Assembly: GCA_922989275.2 (NCBI GenBank)
Contig: OV277869.1
Span: 17,755,189-17,819,188, forward strand
Length of the DNA stretch: 64,000 bases
DNA from: Gari tellinella
Taxonomy: Eukaryota; Mollusca; Bivalvia; Cardiida; Psammobiidae
Direction: 5' to 3'
The notes under the pieces were generated by a model that was not told the DNA's origin, did no database searches, and saw nothing but the letters and a program-made list of their open reading frames with translations. The position numbers and the translations under genes are program-made. Every line of letters begins with the position of its first letter. Within the stretch, counting starts at the first letter, position 1. Positions 1 through 10,342 of this stretch are shown here, one piece after another.

Positions 1-1179
1 GAACAACAACTCACCTCGTTAGATTGTAAAAAAGCAACAGGTTCAGATGGAATTAGCGCTAGATTTTTAAAAATATCAGCATCCATAATAGCCCCAACAC
101 TCACACAATTATTTAACCGAAGTATAGTATGTAGTGTGTATCCACAAGTTTTTAAGAAAGCTAAAGTAACTCCTATTTACAAGAAAGGTCCTAAAGAAGA
201 AAAGTCGAATTACAGACCAATTTCAGTTTTACCAATCATTTCCTTGATTTATGAAAGACATGTTAGTTCCTGTTTAAAGCAATTCATAGAAAATAACAAC
301 TTGTTCTACTCTAGACAATCAGGGTTTAGGTCCAATCATTCCTGCCAGACTGCCTTAGTAAAATTAATAGATGACTGGATTGCAGCCATCGATAGTAATG
401 AGATTGTAGGTTCAATCTTCTTAGATCTGTCTAAAGCTTTTGACCTGGTTGATCACATGATACTCTTGGAAAAGTTAAAACATTTCAATATTAACCAAAA
501 GACATGTTCATGGTTTGCCTCATACCTGCATAATAGATCTCAACAAACGCATGTATCTGGAGTAACCTCGCAGCTAACTTCTGTTGTATCTGGTGTACCA
601 CAAGGCTCAGTCTTAGGTCCTCTTTTATTTTTGATATTCATAAATGACCTACCATCTGCATGTACACATTCTGTTGCAGACATTTTTGCAGACGACACAA
701 CGCTGTCAGTACATAATGCTTCTCTCAACTTTGTAGCAAACTCGTTGAGTAAAGATCTATTTAACGTTAATGATTGGTGTGAAAAGAACAAAATGTCAAT
801 TAACGTTGCAAAAACTAAATCCATGTACATTACATCAAGATCTAAATCTGCAGGCATTCAAAATATTGCTCTGCCAATCCCATTTGGAAATGAAGAAATC
901 CATTGCAGTCGTGAGGAGAAGTTACTCGGTGTCACCTTTGATGTTTTTTTATCTTTTGATAGCCATATCAATAACATACTTAAAAAGTGTAACTCCTTAT
1001 TATTCCTCCTCTCAAGAATCAAAGTATTTCTAACTATACCATTGAGAAAAATGTTTTTTAACTCCTACATCTTACCTCATCTCGACTATTGTTGCGTTAT
1101 TTGGGGAAACTGTTCAATATCGCAAGAACAAAAAATCATTCGTTTTCAAAAACGTGCAGCAAGGCTTATCCTTATGCTA
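1..1179 (+). pseudogene. CR1/L2-like LINE reverse transcriptase, 5' segment
   Basis: The reading frame is open from base 1, so the element starts before the window. The protein has the order of a Jockey/CR1-group reverse transcriptase: KATGSDGI, NYRPISVLP, SGFRSNHSCQTAL, FLDLSKAFDLVDH, GVPQGSVLGPLLFLIFIND and the catalytic FADDTT box (a YADD variant). It ends in KRAARLIL, where the frame is cut by a 1.1 kb TIR transposon starting at 1180; the frame then runs through junk to a stop at 1255-1257. The missing C-terminus resumes at 2304. One base appears to be missing just before the insertion (near 1173), because the two halves are otherwise one frame apart. The enzyme would have copied LINE RNA into genomic DNA. 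This copy is dead. Confidence 0.92.
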
Positions 1180-2302
1180 GGTTCACACCAACGGCGCTTT
1201 GATGGCGCTTTAAAGCGGCGTGCAAAGCGGCACCAAAGCGTAACAAAGCTTGATTAAAGCGTCAGGGTTGTAATAGATCGTGGGAAAGCTTTGAGTAAAG
1301 CGGGACATTCGGCAAGAGCGCCCAATTTTTTTAAACTGTTTAAAAATTTTGGGCGCTCTGTTACGAATTGATTAAAGCGCCTAGAGCGTATCAAAGCTTA
1401 TCAAAGCTTAACAAAGCGTAACAAAGCTCAGCAAAGCTTGACTCAAAGCGTAGGAAAGCTTAACAGAGCTTGGTTCAAAGCGGGGACTCCATTCTTCACG
1501 GTCTGTCACCACTTGACACGCTTCGTTAAGATATCTCAAGATTTGTTACGATCTGGCATGAAGGTCTGACACGAGGTCAGACGCTTTCATCAAGATCTGA
1601 CACGCTTTGTTGCGATTTGTTACGTTTTCATGAAGGACTCTCATGATTTCCCACGAATTGAGACGCTTCGATCAAGGCTTGACACGTTTTGTTAGGCTTT
1701 GTTACGCTTGGCAAGCTTCCTCACGCTCTCTCACGCTCTTTCACGCTTTCAAGGGCTAGGATGTAGTTATACAATTTGGAGACAAACATCATGTCTTCTT
1801 TAGATAGATAATGCTTTGGTACATCTGGAACTTCTGGATCTTGTTGTTTTGCCATCGTATACTGGAGTCAAAGGTGCAAAGATTTTGTGGTTCTACTGCA
1901 TCGTTATATGGGCTCTGGATAAAAAGCGGCATTAAATCGGCGATCTTGACATTTTCCATTGCGTAACAGAGCTGAACAGAGCGTACCAATACACAACAAA
2001 GCGCGATAACCGTATCAGAGCCTTATTTAAAGCGCCACAATCGCATCAAAGCGTGATAAAGCGTAATAAAGCTTATAAAAGCGTGATTTCAAGCGCAACA
2101 AAGCCTGGTCAAAGCGGGATCAAAGCGTGAGGAACCGTAACAAGTCGGGAAATGATTCGCCCCAAAGCGGCAACCAATTCGTATCAGAGCGTATCAGAGC
2201 TTATCAGACCGTAAGAGATCGTGATGCTTTTGGAAAAATTAACGAAAATGACGACGCTTTGCTCGCCGATTTAAAGCGCGGCATTCGCCGTTGGTGTGAA
2301 CC
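1180..2302. mobile_element. TIR DNA transposon inserted in the LINE, AAAGCG-rich ends
   Basis: Terminal inverted repeats begin GGTTCACACCAACGGCG and end with its complement. They are flanked by TA at 1178-1179 and 2303-2304, matching a TA target duplication. Removing one TA restores the LINE coding order apart from a one-base indel. Both arms are filled with a degenerate word, AAAGCG or CAAAGCGT (left arm and 1990-2120), or its complement ACGCTTT (about 1500-1750). No transposase is present, so the element is non-autonomous. The superfamily was not identified; a 2-bp TA duplication fits Tc1/mariner but other groups cannot be excluded. Confidence 0.85.
1721..1855 (-). CDS. Small ORF inside the TIR element (possible captured fragment)
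   Basis: A 44-codon frame starting MAKQQDPEVPDVPKHYLSKE lies in the only stretch of the element without AAAGCG words (about 1750-1985). The sequence is balanced and exon-like, followed by a short hydrophobic-aromatic segment (FVSKLYNYILAL) before running into the repeat arm. I do not recognise a family. It may be a captured host fragment or a relic of the parent transposase. Coding function is doubtful. Confidence 0.25.
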   Translation of the reverse strand: MAKQQDPEVPDVPKHYLSKEDMMFVSKLYNYILALESVKERERA

Positions 2303-2303
2303 T

Positions 2304-2663
2304 AGCATTAATAAAGATAAAACTGCCCATTCAGCTGATCTCTTCAGAGAACTTAATTGGATGACTTTTCCGGAAAGAGTTACATTTCACAAAGCTACTC
2401 TAATGTTCAAAGTATTCAAAGGTTTGGCACCTGTATATTTATATGATTTGTTCACACTAAAGTCAAATGTGCATGATAGAAAGTTAAGGTCTTCATCAAA
2501 TTCTCAGTTATATTCTCCCAGACCAAAGTCTGAATTTTTCAGGAGGTCGTTTGCCTATTCTGGAGCTATGGTTTGGAATAACTTGCCTTTGAACATAAGA
2601 AATGCTCAATCACTTACCTCATTTAAAACTTCATACCTTAAATGGGTTAAATTAGACAGATAG
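2304..2663 (+). pseudogene. CR1/L2-like LINE ORF2, C-terminal segment
   Basis: This continues the reverse transcriptase interrupted at 1178. The frame reads SINKDKTAHSADLFRELNWM, then FHKATLMFKVFKGLAPVYL and YSGAMVWNNLPLNIR, the conserved tail of CR1/L2-type ORF2 proteins, and stops at TAG 2661-2663. It is colinear with 1-1177 and in the same orientation, so both are one element. Confidence 0.9.
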
Positions 2664-4138
2664 TGTAGTCACTTGTTATGCTTCATAATGCTTCAAAATG
2701 TAATACATGTATAGTGATGAAAATTTGCTGCTCAGGGGTGAAAGTTTATTTCCCACTATAGTTTAAATTTATATAAACAAGGTAGATTACTGTACATGAA
2801 ATTTATTACAAGGCGCCAAGGTTTCTATACGCCGCATATTGTAGTTTGCAGCTGAAGTAAGCTGTTCTTTACGTTTAATATGGGTTTATATCACTATTCC
2901 TAAGGTGCCAGTCTAACCATTGCTTTCCTTGACCCGTTACCACATATCGAAACGCCTTTAAGCGCATTCAATTTGTGCAGTCATAATTATTTACAAAAAG
3001 TTAAATAAGAATATTTGCTAGATCTATATCTTAGCAACTTAAGGCTGGCTGAAAAAAGGTTAATGCATCTTAAGGCGCATTCTGCTTTACTTTCAACCTG
3101 CTTTAAGTGATCACCTGTCTTCAAAACTTGAACTATGCCATGTGCGGTAAGGGGTTAATGTTGCGATGGTTTCATGTAGGCTTTGTTTTTGCTGCTGAAC
3201 CCCTGATCGGCTGTTACACTATTAACCTTTAGCCCGCTAATTATGTCGATAGTAGTTTTTGCTGAAAGTGTAGACCCAGATGAGACACTTCCTTAAGAAG
3301 CTCTCTGATCAGAGTATACATTGTTTGCTAGAAGAAGAAATTATTCTGAAATAGACAACATTCTAAGTTTTCAAATTCATTGTATTCTACTTTTAAATAA
3401 ATGGTTTGAATAGTATCCATAAAATGAGGGGTAATTTTTTGAATATGCGTTGAGCTAAGGGTTAATGACTGAGCATGGCCTTAGCTGCTTGTAAGGGCTT
3501 GTAACTGTATATAAGTTATGATATAAATATGGATCTTGATTAAAACCTACATGTTGCTTTAACCCTTTACTACATAGATATGTTTCATGAAAAATGTTTT
3601 ATGTTCTCTAGTAGATGGTGACTTGAAGCGGGTTTAAAGTAAAACAGAGTGCACATTTAGGCTCATTTTGATTTACTTTCAACCTGGTTTAAGTGATCAC
3701 CTTTCTTCAATACTAGAAATATACCATGGAGTAAAGGGTTTGAAGTATCTTTGGTATATTCCTTCCCGTTTGTTATGAAATTTCATTGATCTAGATCTTT
3801 GCTATTTGTCAAATCGTCGGGTTTTTTTTTTGCTTTATATTGCCTCTACCTATTCAATATTCATGTATAGATAACAAATCCTGAATTCTCATAATGACAC
3901 TTATGCATTATCATTTTCAGCTTGATCTTTAAAATGCTTTAAGTAAACAGAGTAGTCCCTGTAGAGAGCTCCTACAGGAACTGTCTTTTCAGGATCCACT
4001 CTGTTTGCAAAGGTTTAAAAATACTGATTTGTAATTGTGTTCCTTCATGTTGTATATATGTTAATTTTGTTTGTGGACCATATTGAAAATTGGTTTGTTT
4101 GTTCTATACCAAATATGTAATCCACATGAAATAAAGTC

Positions 4139-4170
<32 letters not shown>
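2664..4170 (+). mobile_element. LINE 3' UTR with nested MITEs and (ATT)n tail
   Basis: Non-coding sequence runs to an (ATT)n tract at 4137-4170 just after AATAAA-like sequence, the typical simple-repeat end of CR1/L2-type LINEs. The UTR is broken up by core-2 MITE pieces around 3040-3170 and 3559-3740 (the latter with AACCCTTTACT ends) and by a core-1-like scrap at 3990-4015. No gene is visible in it. Confidence 0.6.
4137..4170 (+). repeat. (ATT)n microsatellite
   Basis: About 11 ATT units, interpreted as the 3' terminal repeat of the LINE. Confidence 0.85.
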
Positions 4171-4171
<1 letters not shown>

Positions 4172-4620
4172 CTGACTACCGACTATAACAAAAGAGAAAC
4201 GAATAATTTGGGTTAGTAATTTTAAGTTTAATTAAAAATAGTTCGAATTTCAAACTACCTGTAGAGAGGAAAAAGCATCAATATGTTTAAACCTTATCCT
4301 GCAGTGATAGTGTCTGCTTCAAACTTGTCGTCTGCAGAATCTGTTAGATTCAGGTTTAAATATTTTTCAAGTAAATGAACATAAAGATGTGTGTCAAACA
4401 GTTTGTATCCACATTTAACATCGCGTTACGCGACGTCTGATCCGAATCTAAGGGGTTTGCATAAACAATTGAAGTCTCGATCAGTAGGCAAAAGGTTTAT
4501 CCAGTGTGTACAGTTTTCATCCTTTCCTCGCATTAGGTTGGCATTAAATTGATAGAAATACCAACACATAGGAAACCAACTTGCCACCAAAGTGAGCCTA
4601 CGGTAGAGATGACGTTATTC
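4171..4620. other. No gene seen; MITE scraps
   Basis: AT-rich spacer with a degenerate fragment of the family with CCTGCAGTGATAGTGTCTGC-type ends (4295-4500), which includes a partial core 1 around 4430. Nothing coding was recognised. Confidence 0.4.
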
Positions 4621-4629
4621 ATGACGTCA

Positions 4630-5050
4630 TTTGGTAAAAAAGCCTCGTCGGCCTCCTTCCGTTTACGAAGACGATGGGTTGCGCCAAGAGGAACTTGCGG
4701 TACTTGTGCTGGAACAGCTTCTGCGGTGACTGAAAAGACCTATTCTAGAGCTGCAGTTTCTACTACAGCCATCGTAAATGTAGTCTGAGCTACTCGCCGT
4801 ATTTGATGAACTTGTTGCTCTCCTTCTGATCCTCTTCTGTGTCTCTTATCCTCTGGCCTCCTTATATCAGACTTAACAGTGTGCCTCCAGGCCGTGCGAT
4901 TCTGTGCTATGTCTTCCCAGTGTTGGACGTTGATGTGAGCAGACTTACAGTCGCGCTTACAAGCATCAGGAAATCGGAGATGGGGCCGGCCAATCGGGCG
5001 GGTTCCTTCTCCAAATTGACCACCTGTTTTAGAATACCGCTGTTCTAATG
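4630..5050 (-). pseudogene. Second LINE fragment: ORF2 C-terminal tail with zinc-finger remnant
   Basis: On the - strand the frame from about 5042 reads GTRPIGRPHLRF, DACKRDCKSAHINVQHWEDI and NRTAWRHTVK. This is the basic tail common to endonuclease/reverse-transcriptase LINE proteins in invertebrates. Near 4780 the frame shifts, and another frame gives CSRNCSSRIGLFSHRRSC, matching the terminal C2H2 finger of those proteins. The 5' part is absent. A frameshifted, 5'-truncated relic. Confidence 0.75.
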
Positions 5051-5268
5051 AATGCTTTATGCTAAAATTACTACATTGCATTTTCATTGCAAGCTGTTTG
5101 GAGCTAGATCAGACGCCGGGTTACCCGGCGTCTGTTCACGCTCCAAACTGCTTAAAACTCATGTAAAAAGTCAGAAATGTTAAAGAGTTTTTATTTTCTC
5201 CTTTTTTATTGCGATCCGTTTGCGCTGGGTTTAGGTAGAAACGGAAAGGAATAACGTCTTCTTTACTG
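5038..5268. repeat. MITE, family B (CAGTGGAGAA ends), core 1
   Basis: Core hairpin at 5090-5148 with a CAGACGCCGGG stem. The right terminus reads GAATAACGTCTTC...TACTG followed by TA at 5269-5270. On the - strand this end lies eight bases inside the intron that starts at the SLC23 exon 2 donor. The left terminus is degraded. Confidence 0.65.
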
Positions 5269-5278
5269 TAACTCTTAC

Positions 5279-5436
5279 CGTATTCCCAGTAAGTTCATGG
5301 CTATAGTGGTGACTCCACTCATAAAGAGCGTGGAACTCAATAGTCTGGCCTTGAAGACATTGTTGTCTGATGCACATACTGCCTCGGCTACCAGGAGAGA
5401 TACGACGAGCTGGCTTGACAAGGACAACAGGCCTTG
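5279..5436 (-). CDS. SLC23 paralogue (-), exon 2
   Basis: Acceptor TTAG before 5436 and donor GTAAGA from 5278. It encodes QGLLSLSSQLVVSLLVAEAV and onward through SGVTTIAMNLLGIR (TM1-TM2 region). The length of 158 bp equals + strand exon 2. The frame is open throughout. Confidence 0.85.
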
Positions 5437-8400
5437 CTAACTAATGAGAAATGGTCATCAAAAGACATTGTTGTCTGAGGCACATACTGCCTCGGCTACA
5501 AGGAGAGATACAACAAGCTGGCTAGACAAGGACAACAGGCCTTGCTTAATAATAAGAAAGGGTCATAACAAGACATGGTGAATCTAATTCCACCGTTAGT
5601 ATCAGATAAGAATATCCCACCCTCGGTATGAAGATATTTTAGAAACACGAGGCTCCACCGAGTGTTCTTAAATATCTTCATACAGAGGGTGGGATATCCA
5701 TCTGACACTCAACTGTGGTGTTAGATTTATTTTCTTACCATGTCAACCCTAAAAACGCGTTCAACTTGCTATACAGTGGCGAGTTGTATTTTCGTTTTAG
5801 CCTCATGAATGGCGGACGGATATAGGGAAAAGAAGTACACTAGTTTCAACAACTTAATATGTTAACACAAGTGTTATTGTTAAAAACAGTTACCTCACTT
5901 GATTAATTAACTATATGGTCTTTATGAACTGAATATAGATCTTCTAACCAGATTCGTTAGCGAGGGTTTTACTGTAATGTCAAGGAGGAATATTTTATTG
6001 CGCTTATGCATGCATTACGACGTCATGACGACGTCATGACAACGGCAATAACAAACACTGTTCGGCTTGTTTGTCCGGACAGATAAGGTTTCTCCCATTT
6101 TCGCCGATGTGGGATAGGGATTTTCCCCATGTGGAATGACTCTATCCTCCATACCACGTGACGTCTTTCCCAGCTTTATCACAAGCGCTGCACGACGCAA
6201 GTAACTAAATGACGTCATTTCTTATGACGTTAATATAAACAACGTCGTCTTTGGCGGAAAAAAGCGCAGAGAAACTGCAATTATTTCGTTATTTGTGTCA
6301 TGTTTGAACGTTTTAAAAGGGAGAAAAAAAATCCACCATTCGTTTGGTTGATGTAGGGTAGGAAATTTCTCCCCCTCGGGTCAAAAAATTCCCGAAGGGA
6401 CTCGGCAAGCCTCGTCCCTGCATGAATTTTCTGACCATCGGGGGAGAAAATTCCTATCCTACATCAACACTCATGGTGGATTCTTATATTCTCACCTCTC
6501 GGACAGAGGTATCCAGAAATCTAGGGGTTGTGAAATAACCTTATCTGTCCGGACAGACGGCCGTAGGAATCCTGCGTCGGCCGGGAAATTGGTACTCGCC
6601 GTAGAAATGATAAGCCGTGCGGCCGCCGTACGGCCGTTGCAGCAAATGTGAGCGAGGCATTAGCAAGACAGACAGATATAGAGACGCACAGATAACCAGG
6701 CAGACAGAAAGAAATATAGAGACAGAAAAATTAAAAATACACAGAAACAGCGAGAAAATATACAGTGAGATAGGGACAGATATACAGAGAGAGAGAGAGC
6801 AAGCGACCGACAGAGATAGAGAGCGAGAGAGAGAGAGAGTAAGAGAAAGATGGACGAAACAGGATAATTACTACCCTGTGTGCAAGGGACGTTATCCGCA
6901 AAGCGGAAAATCTGTATATTGATAGGAATTCATTGATTACAGTGAAACGCGTTAAAGGAGCATCAAGGGAGTAAAAATTTAAACATTACCTGTTATTACC
7001 TACTGCTCTATATAACTTGTAATTCGTTATTTTTGACTGTTTCCTGTATTGTTCTGACGTTGCCTAATCCGGGGGCAATAGTTTTAACTATTGACCGCTC
7101 GGACGAACTGTTTCCATGCGCGAAAAAGATGCGCAGAAGTTCTAAAATCAGTGTCATTGAGAAGTTTCCCCGTACCCGGAATTGCCGTACTGTAATGAAA
7201 CAGTATTGAATAATTATCATTGATTGGTGTCTGGTGGAGGTTTTAATACGTTATTTCATTCTTTATTATTATTTATAGCAATACTATAATCAATGAGACG
7301 AGTTCATAATACACATCAAGTTTCGCCGCGATCCTTTATACAGAAAATATCACGGGCCCGGACATTACAATAATGTGCGGATGTATACAAGACGACGCTG
7401 ATCAGTCATCAGACGTCTGTCAAAAACTCAAAATGTATATTATTAGTTACACGGTATTTAGACACCCTGCCGGAATGCCGTGTACGAATTTACTTTCAGT
7501 CTAGATCCAATATAAGAAAGAAAACATACATAATCTGACAAAGTTTTACTCAATTGACCCTAAATTGACATCATGTCACTGAAAAAACTCTCGCGCTAGA
7601 GTACACAAATTTATACAGTTAAATAAATACGAAAGAAGACTCAAGCAGGAAACGCAACACAAACAATACACCCATCTCTAAAGCAGAACACACACACAGC
7701 CATACCATAACAAACACACACACACACACACACAACCACACACACACACGCAATACCATTCCTTCATCCACACACTAAATAGAAAACAACACGCAAGACA
7801 AACATAAAGCTAAGTGAACATAGGAGCCCGCCTTGGTACGGTCAGTAGCAACCTCGGTTTCTGGAACTCGCATAAGTAGAATTTACCTGCATTTCTACAG
7901 ATAGGCCTAAATGCCATAAACCCGCTTCTTTATAAACCGCTTCTGTCGAAAATATCCGTATTTCAAGCTTAAAAGGTAGCATAGCCACTGTTCGACTGAA
8001 ATGAATTCAATATCGGCCTCGGGCAACAGTTCGAAAGTCTTCCCTGATACCTCGGGCCAATAGTTTTGACTGTTCCCCAAACACACATGAAATAACTGTA
8101 TATTGTGTACATGTATCACATTTCTATTGATTGCAAACAGGTTGTTGATCGCGTGTTGTTAGTACAATCATGGATAAAACGTTAATCTTTCCTGATAAAC
8201 TCGTTTATGCTAAAACTTTTATTTTCATAGCAAACAAGTTGGAGCAAGATCAGACGCCGGGTAGCCCGGTGTCTAATCAGGCTCCAAATTGTTTGCCACT
8301 CAGATCAAAATAAATCTTCATTAATGAATTGTCTGGCTGTTTGTGCATTGAATTTGCGTTTCGATTGGGTTTAACTCTTTCGTGATCAAATTTATCATGA

Positions 8401-9298
8401 GCTTTTTACCCCTTCACCGCCATAGTGTCGTCTGCTTGAATATTGTTGTATGCGGTATCGTATAAGACTGTATAACTTACGTTATTTCAAACATTTGGCA
8501 ATCAGTTTTGATCTTGATCAGATGCTGCGTTACTCTGCGTCTGATCAGGATCAAAACTGTTTGCAAATGCGCTTTATGGCGTCATTGAGAGTGAAAGGGT
8601 TACACGGGAAAAAACCACGTGTTCTCGGCTGTAATATAACAGGATCAAAACTGTTTGTCTTTTTTTTTTAAATAACGTCAGTTATACTGCCTTAAATCTA
8701 ACTTTGAAACGATATTGCAGACACAAATATTGAAGAAGACGACAATATGGCGGTGAAGGGATAAAAACCTTACGATAAATTTGATCATGAAATAGTTAAA
8801 CGGGAATATTAACGTGTTCTAATCTGTAGTATAACAAACCAAAACAGGACAATTATGTCTAACGCATTTACTATTGCAATATCGTCTGCTTAAAATTGTC
8901 GTATGCTATTTTTCTCAAAGTTACATGATGGACATTTGACAGAAAACATTTTATTGACGAGTGGCAAACAGCTTGAATCCAGATCAGACGCCGCGTGACG
9001 CGGCGTCTGATCTTGATTTAAGCTGTTCGCAAATGTAAGCCAAATTCCCTCCCAACAACGACTCCCTCTGAACAACGCACACTATATTTGTCTCCCATTG
9101 AATATCGTTGTAGAGAGGGAGCGCTGTATAACATACCTGGAGTGCACTAATGATGGTGGTATGAATTGGCGGACTGTCACTGACGTTATAAAATAATGCT
9201 TTCACGGTGTAATCCTTCTCGATTCTAATATCTGCATTCGTCTCCACGTTGTTTTCCATTTCGCTAAAAGCAGTTTCCACATGATTTTCTATGTCCAT
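5279..9298 (-). CDS. SLC23-type transporter paralogue (first two coding exons only)
   Basis: This is a nucleobase/ascorbate transporter family member, inferred from close similarity to the complete + strand gene. Exon 1 (9298-9137) and exon 2 (5436-5279) have the same lengths, 162 and 158 bp, and the same phases as their + strand counterparts. The predicted start MDIENHVETAF aligns with MEKENEFETTF. The rest of the gene should lie further along the - strand, toward and before base 1, but no exon 3 was seen in 1-5278. It may have been displaced or lost where LINEs inserted. The gene is head-to-head with its paralogue, with 8.4 kb between start codons. Exon 2 begins with a glutamine where SVCTs have the histidine of the QH motif. 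Whether the full gene is functional cannot be judged here. Confidence 0.8.
5463..5544 (-). pseudogene. Partial tandem copy of SLC23 (-) exon 2
   Basis: This repeats the first 82 bp of the adjacent exon 2 almost exactly, with an AAG acceptor, and then breaks off at GACAACAATGTCTTTTG. It lies 26 bp upstream of the complete exon in gene direction. It lacks the 3' half and a donor, so it should not be spliced productively. It may be a by-product of local tandem duplication. Confidence 0.8.
5578..5735. repeat. Palindromic MITE
   Basis: Imperfect inverted repeat of about 155 bp. Paired words include AATATCCCACCCTC with GAGGGTGGGATAT, and GTATGAAGATATTT with AAATATCTTCATAC. No transposase. Confidence 0.75.
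6331..6484. repeat. Palindromic MITE
   Basis: Arms GATGTAGGGTAGGAA and TTCCTATCCTACATC, then CTCCCCCTCGGGTCA with TGACCATCGGGGGAG, form a hairpin around a short centre. The flanking ATCCACCA/TGGTGGAT extends the stem. Confidence 0.75.
6655..6855. repeat. Purine-rich low-complexity tract (GACA/GAGA)
   Basis: Degenerate GACAGA, GATAGA and GAGAGA repeats on the + strand. A reading frame crosses it, but its composition is simple repeat rather than protein-like. Confidence 0.7.
7003..8112 (+). repeat. Dispersed repeat D, copy 1
   Basis: About 1.1 kb of sequence shared with 9337-10005 (same strand, shorter) and with 59455-60605 (opposite strand). Shared landmarks are CCGGGGGCAATAGTTTTAAC near the start, GTCTGATGACTGATCAGC-like sequence near 7400, and CAATAGTTTTGACTGTTCCC at the end. 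A (CA)-rich insertion at 7690-7755 is specific to this copy. No coding capacity recognised; probably a non-autonomous transposon. Confidence 0.75.
7700..7755. repeat. (CA)n microsatellite
   Basis: Interrupted CACACA run. Confidence 0.8.
8168..8371. repeat. MITE, family B, core 1
   Basis: Core at 8230-8290 with GATCAGACGCCGGG and CCCGGTGTCTAATCAG arms. Flanks keep the family B words ATAAACTCGTTTATGC and TTTGCGTTTCGATTGGG. The TIR ends are eroded. Confidence 0.6.
8370..8607. repeat. MITE, family A (AACCCTTTC ends), core 1
   Basis: Left part reads TTTACCCCTTCACCGCC followed by GTCGTCTGCTT. The core hairpin is at 8505-8565 and the right part is GCGTCATTGAGAGTGAAAGG. It is directly joined to the preceding family B copy. 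An inverted half copy follows at 8640-8795. Confidence 0.7.
8840..9126. repeat. MITE, family H (CAGCGCTCCC ends), core 1, truncated
   Basis: Core hairpin 8963-9035 with CAGACGCCGCG and CGCGGCGTCTG arms. The right terminus GAGGGAGCGCTG is followed by TA at 9127-9128, matching the complete copy at 49051-49379. It ends ten bases from the exon 1 donor of the - strand SLC23 gene. Confidence 0.75.
9137..9298 (-). CDS. SLC23 paralogue (-), exon 1
   Basis: Encodes 54 residues from MDIENHVETAF to PPIHTTIISALQ, then donor GTATGT from 9136. The + strand exon 1 has the same length and ends at the equivalent residue. The ATG at 9298 was chosen by that alignment; an in-frame ATG 18 bases upstream (MFNLPT) is the alternative. 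The acidic N-terminus is cytosolic in this family. Confidence 0.85.
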
Positions 9299-9336
9299 AG
9301 TTGGCAAGTTGAACACCTAAATCCAAATAAAACGTT

Positions 9337-10005
9337 TTATTACCTAATGCCCTATATAACTTGTAATTCGTTAGTTTTATTTTTTTGCTGTGTTGTTCTG
9401 ACATTGCCTGATCCGGGGGCAATAGTTTTAACTATTGACCGCTAGGACGAACTGTTTCCCCTGCGCGGAAAAGATGCGTAGACGTTTTAAATCAGTGTCA
9501 TTGAGAAGTTTCCCGGAACCCCGGATTGCCGCATTGTAATGAAACAATATTGAATAATTGTCATTGATTGTTGTCTGCAGATGAATGTTTAATACTTTAT
9601 TTCATACTTTATTATTATTTATAATAATATTATAATCATTGAGACGAGTTCGTACACATCAACGTTATCCTTTATACCGAAAACCAACACGGACGCGAAC
9701 ATTACAATAATGTGCGGATGTAAACATGCTTAGAAGAAGACGCTGGTCATTCATCAGACGTCTGTCAAAAATCACGAATGAATAACAAACAGTGTTATTC
9801 CTTTGTGCAAAAAATCAAAAAGACTAATATAATTATATTTCATTTGTAATTTGGCTCAGATTAGTTCTTGTTGAAATTCTATTCATATAGAGTATTAGGT
9901 TATAAAACAGTTATAGGCCTTGGGCAACAGCTCGAAAGTCTTCCCTGATACCTCGGGCAAATAGTTTTGACTGTTCCCCAAACACACATGAAATACAGTA
10001 ACTGT
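9337..10005 (+). repeat. Dispersed repeat D, copy 2 (shorter)
   Basis: Repeats the first 400 bases of copy 1 (7003 onward) with scattered substitutions, then jumps to the terminal segment around CAATAGTTTTGACTGTTCCC (9960-9985), so the middle is deleted. Confidence 0.75.
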
Positions 10006-10342
10006 ATACTAAGATACTTTGTTCTTATCATCTATGGTGCATACGTTTGCACTGAAAACAGCTGATACCAGCTTCATATAATAATATATTTCAAAGCGTG
10101 CACTGATATAAATAATATACAGTCGAACATCCTTAATTCAAATTCATTTACATCACATTTACCTGTATGTGATCAATTGAAATAACATAATCAAGCTCGC
10201 TTAGATCGACGAAACACGTGTTTCAAAGTGTGGCTAAGCCACGTTTTCACTTTGAAAAAAAACAAAAAACATCGTTTCAACTGTGAAATTTGGATATGAT
10301 CGACATAATGTGTTTTCTGTCAATACAAGTTCGACTCATGTA

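Noticed and set aside
6617..6922. 101-codon Arg/Glu-rich frame
   Set aside because: Encoded by a GACAGA/GAGAGA low-complexity tract.
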